This document shows, piece by piece, positions 1-6,065 of a stretch of 8,382 bases of DNA. Numbering within the stretch: position 1 is the first letter of the stretch; each line of letters opens with the position of its first letter. Both the position numbers and the translations under genes were made by a program. A model generated the notes under the pieces. The model ran no database searches and was not told where the DNA came from. It was given only the letters and a program-made list of their open reading frames with translations. Origin of the DNA: Treponema sp. UBA3649 (GTDB lineage Bacteria; Spirochaetota; Spirochaetia; Treponematales; Treponemataceae); the NCBI GenBank assembly GCA_002373325.1, contig DFKI01000153.1, positions 1 through 8,382 of the forward strand. Reading direction: 5' to 3'.

Positions 1-70
1 ATCGGGCTTGACCCGATAATCTGTACATTACAGAGTTTTATGGATTGCCGGATCTAGTCCTGCAATGACA
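1..70. repeat. Composite palindromic intergenic repeat, cut by the left window edge
   Basis: Three short dyads follow each other. The first is ATCGGG-CTTGA-CCCGAT (1-17). The second is CTGTA-CAT-TACAG (21-33). The third is an imperfect hairpin, TTGC.GGA-loop-TCC.GCAA, at about 45-65. The outer arms are also related to each other: 4-21 matches the reverse complement of 43-60 at 13 of 18 positions. The whole is thus one larger inverted repeat around a central hairpin. The right arm ends in GCAATGACA (62-70), and the matching left end probably lies outside the window. The pattern resembles dispersed 'GTCATTGCCGGGCTTGACCCGGCAATCC' elements found between genes in several bacteria; that resemblance is from memory. 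It may also act as a 3' end structure for an unseen upstream gene. Confidence 0.6.
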
Positions 71-80
71 AATCATACTT

Positions 81-110
81 TTGGGACAAGCCCCATTATA
101 CAGATACGAT
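81..110 (+). promoter_or_regulatory. Weak candidate promoter for the metal ATPase
   Basis: TTGGGA (81-86) and TACGAT (105-110) are separated by 18 bases and each match the sigma-70 consensus at four of six positions. An alternative -10, TATACA (97-102), has no good -35 partner. A small dyad, TGGG/CCCA, lies at 82-85 and 92-95. No convincing MerR/ZntR, ArsR or Zur operator is visible, so regulation by metal is expected for this gene family but is not shown by the sequence. Confidence 0.25.
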
Positions 111-127
111 AAAAGAAGGAGCGTTTT

Positions 128-2359
128 ATGGCTGCTGAAAAAAAAGATATTGAGAAGATTGGGGTGGAGGAAGTCGAGAATTGTTCCCTCCATGAGCACG
201 ACGAGCATGAACATGAGCATCACCATGATGAGCATAACGAGCATCACCACCACCATGAACATGATGACGACGACGATGAATGTTGCTGTCACCATCACCA
301 TCACCACGATGATGACGATGAAGATGAAGACGAGGATGAAGGATGCTGCTGTCACCACCATCACCACGGACATGAGCATGGACATGAGCACAATCATGAT
401 GAAGAAGAGGGAGGGCTTCCTAAAATCATAGTTGCGGCGGTTCTCTTTGTCCTGGCGATTCTTTTGGAAAAACTTCCCGTGTTTGCTTCGGCTGGCCCTG
501 TCTGTGGAGGGAATGAGAAAATTTATCTTGCGCTCAGAATTGTTTTTATGGCTCTTTATTTTGTGTCCTATGTGCTTGTCGGAAAACATGTCATAAAGGA
601 AGCCGTGGAAGGACTTGTGCACGGTTCTGTTTTCAACGAGGAATTTCTTATGGCACTTGCGACCGTGGGAGCGATTGTGATGGGTGAGTATTCCGAAGCC
701 GTCGCGGTAATGATTCTCTTCCAGCTCGGTGAGTATCTTGAGGGACTTGCCATGGACAGATCACGGCGCTCAATCAAAAATCTTCTGGACATACGGCCCG
801 ACAAAGCGAATGTAAAAAAGGACGGAGAGATTATCGAGTGCATGGCCGAGGATGTGAAAGTCGGCGACGTAATTGTTGTGAAGCCTGGTGAAAGGGTTCC
901 TCTTGACGGCGTTGTTCTTTCGGGAAAATCTTTTGTGGACACTTCTGCCTTGAGCGGTGAGAGCGTGCCCCGTGAGATTTTTGAGGGCGATGAGATTTTG
1001 AGCGGCTTTGTAAATACGAGCGGTGTTCTTGAAGTGCAGGTAAAAAAATCTTTCGGCGAGAGTACCGTGAGCAGAGTTCTGAAACTTGTGGAGAAGGCTC
1101 AGAGCAAAAAAGCAAAGAGCGAAAAATTCATCTCACGTTTTGCAAAAGTCTACACGCCCCTGGTTTGTCTCGTTGCCCTTCTTGTCGCCGTGATTCCTCC
1201 CCTGGTTTTGATGCTTGGCGGACGTGCGGTTGACGGAATGTGGAAGACCTGGATTTACCGTGCGCTTGAGATTCTGGTTGTTTCCTGCCCCTGTGCTCTT
1301 GTCATATCGGTGCCGCTCAGTTTCTTTGCAGGAATCGGACTTGCTTCAGAAAAAGGAATACTGATTAAAGGCTCCAACTACATTGAGATGCTTAAAAACG
1401 CTGGAACCGCCGTATTTGACAAGACAGGAACTTTGACAAAGGGTGTCTTTGAGGTGACGGACGTGCACCTTGCGGATTCCGATAAAATGGACCGCGACAC
1501 GCTGATTGCACTTGCGACCCATGCCGAATATTATTCCGAGCATCCAATCTCACGCTCACTCAAAAAAATCCATCACTGCGACGAGTGCGATAATCTGAAA
1601 ATTGATTCGACTGAGGAGATACGGGGGCAGGGTATACGATGCACTCTTGACGGAAAAAACGTGCTTGCCGGAAATATGAAGCTGATGGAAAATCAGGGTG
1701 TGAGCGGAATCGTGGAATGCCATGAGAATGATGGCGGAACCATAATCCATGTTGCGCTGGACGGAATCTACATGGGGCACATAATCATAAGCGATGTTGC
1801 GAAGGATGATGCCGTGACCCTCTCGTCGGATTTGAAAAAGCTCGGTGTCAAAAAGACCGTGATGCTTACGGGGGATTCAAAATCTGCCGCTGATGCCGCC
1901 GCAAAATCTCTCGGAATCGACTCATATTATGCAGAGCTTATGCCGGACGACAAAGTTTCAAAAGTAGAGGAGCTGATTGCGGAGAATAAGGGAAGCGGAA
2001 AGACCCTGATTTTTGTGGGCGACGGAATTAACGATGCTCCTGTCCTTAGCAGAAGCGACGTGGGAATCGCCATGGGTGGAATGGGAAGCGATGCAGCCAT
2101 TGAAGCCGCCGATGTCGTAATCATGGATGACAAGCCCGGAAAGATAGCAAGCGCAATCAGGGTGTGCAGAAAAACAATGTGCACTGTTTGGCAGAACGTG
2201 ATTTTCTCCCTTGGCGTAAAGACTGCAATCATGGTGCTGTGCGCGCTGGGAATTGCGAACATGTGGCTTGCTGTTTTCGGCGACGTGGGTGTTACGATGC
2301 TTGCGGTTCTGAATGCGATGCGTCTTTTGTGGGGCGGAAGAAAGGATGGGAGGATTTAG
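128..2359 (+). CDS. zntA: Zn(II)/Cd(II)/Pb(II)-exporting P1B-type ATPase with His/Asp/Cys-rich N-terminal tail
   Basis: This inner-membrane pump uses ATP to export divalent soft metals. The 743-residue protein has all core P-type motifs: actuator SGES (276-279, a variant of TGES), phosphorylation motif DKTGT (Asp431), the HP pair of the nucleotide domain (472-473), TGDS (581-584) and the hinge GDGINDAP (631-638). The class is set by CPC in the sixth membrane helix (387-389), Lys698 in the seventh and Asp719 in the eighth, the combination of ZntA/CadA-type (P1B-2) pumps. Predicted membrane segments lie near 98-117, 131-152, 173-207 (two), 341-363, 378-404, 689-709 and 711-735. There is no HMA domain. 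Instead residues 19-94 form a metal-chelating tail with 30 His and seven Cys. The start is supported by AGAAGGAG (114-121) six bases upstream. The next gene has its own candidate promoter, so this gene is probably monocistronic. Zn versus Cd preference cannot be decided from sequence. Confidence 0.95.
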   Translation: MAAEKKDIEKIGVEEVENCSLHEHDEHEHEHHHDEHNEHHHHHEHDDDDDECCCHHHHHHDDDDEDEDEDEGCCCHHHHHGHEHGHEHNHDEEEGGLPKIIVAAVLFVLAILLEKLPVFASAGPVCGGNEKIYLALRIVFMALYFVSYVLVGKHVIKEAVEGLVHGSVFNEEFLMALATVGAIVMGEYSEAVAVMILFQLGEYLEGLAMDRSRRSIKNLLDIRPDKANVKKDGEIIECMAEDVKVGDVIVVKPGERVPLDGVVLSGKSFVDTSALSGESVPREIFEGDEILSGFVNTSGVLEVQVKKSFGESTVSRVLKLVEKAQSKKAKSEKFISRFAKVYTPLVCLVALLVAVIPPLVLMLGGRAVDGMWKTWIYRALEILVVSCPCALVISVPLSFFAGIGLASEKGILIKGSNYIEMLKNAGTAVFDKTGTLTKGVFEVTDVHLADSDKMDRDTLIALATHAEYYSEHPISRSLKKIHHCDECDNLKIDSTEEIRGQGIRCTLDGKNVLAGNMKLMENQGVSGIVECHENDGGTIIHVALDGIYMGHIIISDVAKDDAVTLSSDLKKLGVKKTVMLTGDSKSAADAAAKSLGIDSYYAELMPDDKVSKVEELIAENKGSGKTLIFVGDGINDAPVLSRSDVGIAMGGMGSDAAIEAADVVIMDDKPGKIASAIRVCRKTMCTVWQNVIFSLGVKTAIMVLCALGIANMWLAVFGDVGVTMLAVLNAMRLLWGGRKDGRI
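190..412 (+). repeat. Low-complexity CAC/CAT/GAT/GAA repeat encoding the metal-binding tail
   Basis: This in-frame tract within the ATPase gene is built almost entirely from His, Asp, Glu and Cys codons. It encodes His-Glu runs, then CCC followed by six His (residues 52-60), an acidic stretch of Asp/Glu (61-71), a second CCC followed by five His (73-80), and a short GHEHGHEH run (81-88). The two CCC-His blocks are 21 codons (63 bases) apart and are clearly related in DNA as well as protein. This suggests duplication or slippage. Synonymous codons are mixed (CAC with CAT, GAC with GAT), so the protein composition appears to be maintained rather than the tract being a very recent perfect expansion. 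Confidence 0.85.
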
Positions 2360-2410
2360 GAAGTAGGAGATGGAAGGGGAATTTTTCGGGTAAAAAATTG
2401 GGAAAATGGC

Positions 2411-2439
2411 TTGCATAATTTTGGATTATACTCTAGAAT
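2411..2439 (+). promoter_or_regulatory. Candidate sigma-70 promoter for dat-ddc
   Basis: TTGCAT (2411-2416) is followed after exactly 17 bases by TAGAAT (2434-2439), a five-of-six match to the -10 consensus, in an AT-rich stretch. The -35 is weak (three of six). Transcription would begin near 2446 and leave a leader of about 80 bases. The gap after the ATPase gene (2360-2410) shows no GC-rich terminator, so some readthrough from the ATPase is possible. Confidence 0.5.
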
Positions 2440-2467
2440 ACATTACCCGATGAATGCATTTGTGGCG

Positions 2468-2522
2468 CTGTCGTTGACAGGTTTTGGGGCATCTGCCCTG
2501 ATTTTTCCCCGCATGGGAGAAA
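2468..2522 (+). promoter_or_regulatory. Structured leader of dat-ddc with terminator-like and SD-sequestering hairpins
   Basis: Three hairpins lie end to end. The first is CTGTC-GTT-GACAG (2468-2480). The second pairs TTGGGGC (2484-2490) with GCCCTGA (2495-2501), seven pairs including two G-U, around the loop ATCT, and is followed directly by five T (2502-2506), as in a short intrinsic terminator. The third pairs TTTTTCCC (2502-2509) with GGGAGAAA (2515-2522), eight pairs with one G-U and a five-base loop. It covers the Shine-Dalgarno of dat. Together they could control both elongation and initiation. I do not recognise a known riboswitch class, and the 40 or so bases ahead of the second hairpin are short for an aptamer. 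The structure is read by eye, without energy calculation. Confidence 0.4.
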
Positions 2523-2526
2523 ATGA

Positions 2527-3882
2527 ATGCAAAATAATTCTTTTTTTATTCAGCGTCAGGAACAAACTGAGTCAAACGCTAGATCCTATCCGAGAAAGTT
2601 CCCTCTCGCACTCAACAAGGCCCGTGGATCATGGGTCGAGGATGTGGAGGGAAATTCTTATCTTGATTTTCTTTGCGGTGCCGGAACCCTTGCCTTGGGA
2701 CATAACGACAGCGATGTGAACGCCGCGATGATAGAGCTCATTTCAAATTCTGCTCCCCTGCATACTTTGGATTTGACCACGCCGACCAAGGATGAATTCG
2801 TTTCTCTTGTTGAAAGCCTTCTTCCCGGTGAGCTCAAAAACAATGCGAAGATTCAGTTTTGTAGTCCCAGCGGAAGCGATGCGGTCGATGCTGCCATAAA
2901 ACTCTGCAAGACGGCAACAGGAAGAGGAAGCGTCATTGCGTTCAGCGGTGGATATCATGGTATGGGTCATGGAGCCCTGAGCCTTACTGGAAATCTGGGT
3001 GCGAAATCTCCTGTGCAGAATCTCATGGGGGGAGTGCAGTTCATGCCTTATCCCTATTCATACAGATGTCCTTTTGGTCTTGGCGGGGATGAGGGAACGA
3101 AGGCTGTCTGCTCATATTTCGAGCGTGTGCTTAAGGATCCTGAGAGTGGAGTGCAAAAACCTGCCGCGGTAATCCTTGAGGCCATTCAGGGTGAGGGCGG
3201 TGTGATTCCTGCTCCCGTGGAATTTCTTCAGACCGTGCGTCGTGTAACAAAGGAACTTGGCATACCGATGATTGCCGATGAGATACAGTGCGGAATCGGA
3301 CGGAGCGGAAAACTCTTTGCTTTCGAACACGCCGGAATTGTGCCCGATGTGATTCTTTGCAGCAAGGCCATAGGTGGAAGCCAGCCTCTCTCCGTCGTAA
3401 TTTACAATAAGTCCCTTGACGTATGGAAGCCTGGTGCTCATGCCGGAACATTCAGGGGAAATCAGCTTGCCATGAAAGCGGGGACAGTTCTTTTGAAAAA
3501 GGTGAGCCGCCCCGAATTTCTTTCAGACGTGGAGCGTAAGGGCAAAAAACTTTTTTCCATTCTTGAGGATTTGAAATCACGTTTTTCCATAATTGGAGAT
3601 GTCCGTGGAAGGGGGCTCATGCTCGGAATTGAATTTGTGGATTCCACATCCTCTCCCGACTCCCTTGGTTCCTATCCTGCGTCGGGTGCAATCAGTGCGG
3701 CGGTTCAGGAAGAGTGTTTTAAAAGAAAACTCATAATGGAGCGCGGTGGAAGAAACGGTGCCGTGATGAGGTGTCTTTGCGCGTTGAACGTAAGCGACGA
3801 GGACATTGATACTATGGCAAAAATCTTCAGCGGGGCAGTGGAGGCCGTGCAAAAAGAAGTGGATGCGGGAAAAATCAGATGA
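2527..3882 (+). CDS. dat: L-2,4-diaminobutyrate:2-oxoglutarate aminotransferase
   Basis: This cytosolic, PLP-dependent class III aminotransferase makes L-2,4-diaminobutyrate from aspartate-4-semialdehyde with glutamate as amino donor. The 451-residue length is usual. The N-terminus carries the signature ESNARSYPRKFPLAL (15-29) of diaminobutyrate aminotransferases. Further marks are GAGTLALGH (51-59), the phosphate-binding GSDA (116-119), GGYHG (141-145), LEAIQGEGG (217-225), DEIQCGIGR with the PLP-binding Asp251 (251-259), the Schiff-base lysine in CSKAIGG (Lys280) and GTFRGN (307-312). The start is chosen because GGGAGA (2515-2520) is six bases upstream; an ATG four bases earlier opens only a four-codon frame. 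Ectoine EctB catalyses the same reaction, but the ddc partner and absence of ectA/ectC argue for diaminopropane synthesis. Near the C-terminus RCLCAL (415-420) replaces what I recall as a Pro-containing RFLPPL-like stretch in relatives. Confidence 0.92.
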   Translation: MQNNSFFIQRQEQTESNARSYPRKFPLALNKARGSWVEDVEGNSYLDFLCGAGTLALGHNDSDVNAAMIELISNSAPLHTLDLTTPTKDEFVSLVESLLPGELKNNAKIQFCSPSGSDAVDAAIKLCKTATGRGSVIAFSGGYHGMGHGALSLTGNLGAKSPVQNLMGGVQFMPYPYSYRCPFGLGGDEGTKAVCSYFERVLKDPESGVQKPAAVILEAIQGEGGVIPAPVEFLQTVRRVTKELGIPMIADEIQCGIGRSGKLFAFEHAGIVPDVILCSKAIGGSQPLSVVIYNKSLDVWKPGAHAGTFRGNQLAMKAGTVLLKKVSRPEFLSDVERKGKKLFSILEDLKSRFSIIGDVRGRGLMLGIEFVDSTSSPDSLGSYPASGAISAAVQEECFKRKLIMERGGRNGAVMRCLCALNVSDEDIDTMAKIFSGAVEAVQKEVDAGKIR

Positions 3883-5327
3883 GCGCGTTTTTTTTCTGTG
3901 AGGATGACGCGTCTAAGTCACTTTATCTTAGCGCGGTAAAAAAATCTGCGGAGGCTGCGGTCTCATCTCTCTCAGGACCAAAAGCTTACGAGGGACCTTC
4001 CCCGGTGGATTTGGGAAAACAGATTTCTTCTATTAACATGCTTCCTGAAAAAGGTCTCGGTTTTGATTCCATGCTTGATGAGCTTAAAAAATCAGTGCTC
4101 CCGAATTTTTTGAGAACCGCGTCAAAATCCTACATGGCCCATTTGCACAGTCCGGCCTTGCTTGAGTCGATTGCGGCTGAGCTTTTCATCGGCACTTTCA
4201 ATCAGAGCATGGACAGCTGGGACCAGTCACCCGTGGCTACGGAAACAGAGGTCGCGGTCGTGAAATTTTTGTGCTCCCTTTACGGCTACGGTGAAAAATC
4301 AGACGGATGTTTTACAAGCGGGGGAAGCCAGTCGAATCTTACGGCACTTCTTTTGGCGCGTGATTTTTTTTGCAACGTGCGTCTCGGACATGACGTGAAA
4401 AAAAAAGGACTTCCTGAATCCTACTCGAAGTTCAGAATCTACACTTCGGAAATCTCGCATTTTTCCATGGAAAAGTCAGCGCATCTTCTGGGACTCGGAT
4501 ATGATGCCGTCGTAAAAGTTCCCGTGGACGAAAATCAGAAAATGGACCTTGGTGCATTGCGCTCCCTGATTGAGGACGATAAAAAATCTGGCCTGCTTCC
4601 TTTCTGTGTGGTAGCGACCGTGGGCACAACCGATTTCGGTTCCATTGATGACGTTTCATCCCTTCGCTCTCTTGCGGATGAGTTCGGTCTTTGGCTGCAT
4701 GCCGATGCTGCTTATGGTTCCGCTCTTGTAATGTCTGAAAAATATCGGGGACGGATGGGAAATCTTTCGCTCTGTGACTCAATCACCGTGGACTTTCACA
4801 AAATGTTCCTTCTTTCAATCAGCTGCAGCTGCGTCCTTGTAAAAGACGGGAGCACTTTTTCTCCTCTTGAGCTTCATGCCGACTATCTGAACCGCGAGGA
4901 GGACGAGGAGGACGGGTATACGAATCTTGTGGGAAAATCAATTCAGACCACACGACGCTTCGATGCCCTGAAAGTGATGGCGACATTCATTTCGCTCGGT
5001 AAGGACGGATACTCAAATCTGATTGACACATGCGTTGAAAATGCGGGCTATGTTTACTCACGTCTTGTGGCAAGGGATGAGTTTGAGTGTTTGCTGAAAC
5101 CTGAAATAAGCTCCGTGGTTTTCCGCGTCATCCCCAGGGACTCATCTGATTCCGACGAGCTCAACCGTAAAATCAGAAGAAAGCTCATGCACGAAAAAGG
5201 AATCGTAATCGGACAGACCGTTTTCAAGGGAAAAGTGAATTTGAAATTTACACTTCTGAATCCGCGTCTTACCCATGAAAGCCTTGACTCCCTGCTTGAT
5301 GAGATTGCGGGACTGAATTCTTTATAA
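3879..5327 (+). CDS. ddc: L-2,4-diaminobutyrate decarboxylase
   Basis: This PLP-dependent group II decarboxylase (aromatic-amino-acid/glutamate decarboxylase fold) converts L-2,4-diaminobutyrate to 1,3-diaminopropane and CO2 in the cytosol. Visible motifs in the 482 residues are AHLH (87-90), NQSMDSWDQSP (108-118), FTSGGSQSN (145-153), ISHFSMEKSAH with the ring-stacking His194, TVGTTDFGSID (247-257), HADAAYG (274-280, PLP-binding Asp276) and the Schiff-base lysine in VDFHK (Lys308). SIQTTRRFDALK (354-365) is also typical of the family. NQSMDSWDQSP and the pairing with dat favour diaminobutyrate over other substrates. The start ATG shares four bases (ATGA) with the dat stop, implying translational coupling; a weak GGGA lies at 3867-3870. 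Homopolymer runs of 8 T, 8 T and 9 A occur at 3888-3895, 4364-4371 and 4398-4406, but the frame is intact. The length is slightly below the roughly 510 residues I recall for Acinetobacter. Confidence 0.92.
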   Translation: MSAFFFCEDDASKSLYLSAVKKSAEAAVSSLSGPKAYEGPSPVDLGKQISSINMLPEKGLGFDSMLDELKKSVLPNFLRTASKSYMAHLHSPALLESIAAELFIGTFNQSMDSWDQSPVATETEVAVVKFLCSLYGYGEKSDGCFTSGGSQSNLTALLLARDFFCNVRLGHDVKKKGLPESYSKFRIYTSEISHFSMEKSAHLLGLGYDAVVKVPVDENQKMDLGALRSLIEDDKKSGLLPFCVVATVGTTDFGSIDDVSSLRSLADEFGLWLHADAAYGSALVMSEKYRGRMGNLSLCDSITVDFHKMFLLSISCSCVLVKDGSTFSPLELHADYLNREEDEEDGYTNLVGKSIQTTRRFDALKVMATFISLGKDGYSNLIDTCVENAGYVYSRLVARDEFECLLKPEISSVVFRVIPRDSSDSDELNRKIRRKLMHEKGIVIGQTVFKGKVNLKFTLLNPRLTHESLDSLLDEIAGLNSL

Positions 5328-5346
5328 TTCACCGGTTCAGCTCCTG

Positions 5347-5958
5347 TCACAAGGCAAGGCTGATATGCTCAAAACTAAGGCCTGACTCATTTACGTCAAT
5401 CAAAAGATACGATGCACCTTCCAAGCCGGTCGCGGAGACTGACACAACATTTCCCTTCACAAAGTTCTGATGAGAATGTCCGACTGCAACAAACTCATAT
5501 TTTTTTACATCCTCAGTTTTGCAGGCCTCGTCAAACACTCCGTCCTTTAAGCTTGAGAGCTGGAAAAAAGGATATGGCAGATTGATGTCCTTGAACAAAA
5601 AATGGGAGAAATGCATTTTGTGTCCCTGATGCTCACACTCGTAAAACAGCGGCATCCGGCGGATAAAGTCTATTTGCTCTTCCGTGAGTTTGTCCCGCAT
5701 TCCGTCATAGTATTCCCTCAGGTACTCAACGTCAGGATCTACATCAACTCCGCGCTCAATGTAAAGCTCGCAGTTTCCTTTTATGCAGATTGCGCCGCTT
5801 GATTTCAAAAGCTCAAGACATTCTGTTTCCTGATTTCCGCGCTGGAAAATATCTCCCAGAAAAATTGTCCGGTCCGCATTCTTTTCCTTGATTTGTCCAA
5901 GCACAGCCTTTAACGCATTCAGATTTCCATGCACATCTGAAAATACAGCAATTCTCAT
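5347..5958 (-). CDS. Calcineurin-like metallophosphoesterase, YfcE/MJ0936-type
   Basis: This is a two-metal phosphodiesterase or phosphatase, probably cytosolic; there is no signal peptide. The 203-residue protein shows the full motif set in order: SDVHGN (7-12, metal ligands Asp8 and His10), GDIFQRG (35-41, Asp36), GNCE (61-64, Asn62), HFSHF (116-120) and GHSH (160-163). The short length and GNC-type motif fit the YfcE/MJ0936 branch; the natural substrate is unknown. The frame stays open upstream to 6051, but I chose the ATG at 5956-5958 because GGAGGA (complement of 5962-5967) precedes it, the first strand of the fold (MRIAVFSD) begins there, and the extra 31 residues run through the upstream hairpin and look non-conserved. 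It lies downstream of leuS on the same strand but beyond a probable terminator. It converges on ddc with only 19 bases between stops. Confidence 0.88.
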   Translation of the reverse strand: MRIAVFSDVHGNLNALKAVLGQIKEKNADRTIFLGDIFQRGNQETECLELLKSSGAICIKGNCELYIERGVDVDPDVEYLREYYDGMRDKLTEEQIDFIRRMPLFYECEHQGHKMHFSHFLFKDINLPYPFFQLSSLKDGVFDEACKTEDVKKYEFVAVGHSHQNFVKGNVVSVSATGLEGASYLLIDVNESGLSFEHISLAL

Positions 5959-6003
5959 GCTTCCTCCGTTTTTTGATTTTGGTCGTTTTAAATCCACTCT
6001 CAG

Positions 6004-6042
6004 GATAAATAAAATCGGACACCCAGTAATGAATGTCCGATT
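6004..6042 (-). terminator. Probable intrinsic terminator of leuS
   Basis: Reading the minus strand just after the leuS stop, a perfect nine-base-pair stem, AATCGGACA with TGTCCGATT (6034-6042 and 6013-6021), encloses a 12-base loop and runs into a T-rich stretch, TTATTTAT. On the plus strand the stem is also followed by ATTTTT, so it may work in both directions. The stem is only moderately GC-rich and the loop is long, so efficiency may be partial, with some readthrough into the phosphoesterase gene. Confidence 0.6.
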
Positions 6043-6065
6043 ATTTTTCATTGATTTTGTGACGA

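Noticed and set aside
81..431. Plus-strand open frame reading Met/Thr/Ser repeats overlapping the ATPase tail
   Set aside because: It is the shifted reading of the same low-complexity tract; the ATPase frame has a good Shine-Dalgarno and a complete conserved protein.
38..622. Minus-strand open frame of 194 codons, rich in Met, Val and Ile, opposite the ATPase start
   Set aside because: It is the antisense reading of His/Asp codons (CAT gives ATG, GAT gives ATC), which creates artificial Met and hydrophobic runs; no ribosome binding site or family motif supports it.
2370..2400. AATTTTT...AAAAATT dyad after the ATPase as its terminator
   Set aside because: The stem is A/T only and has no following T tract, so it would be too unstable to terminate.
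2446..2500. Known riboswitch (preQ1, fluoride, guanidine, lysine) upstream of dat
   Set aside because: I could not match any conserved core of these classes, and the leader is too short for the lysine riboswitch.
2474..2503. Perfect -35 hexamer TTGACA (2474-2479) as a second dat promoter
   Set aside because: At 17-18 bases downstream there is only CCTGAT or CTGATT, a poor -10, and the TTGACA is explained as part of the CTGTC-GTT-GACAG hairpin.
5959..6051. Extended N-terminus of the phosphoesterase, 31 residues longer
   Set aside because: It would run through the leuS terminator hairpin and lacks a strong Shine-Dalgarno, while the ATG at 5956-5958 has GGAGGA and begins exactly at the conserved fold.
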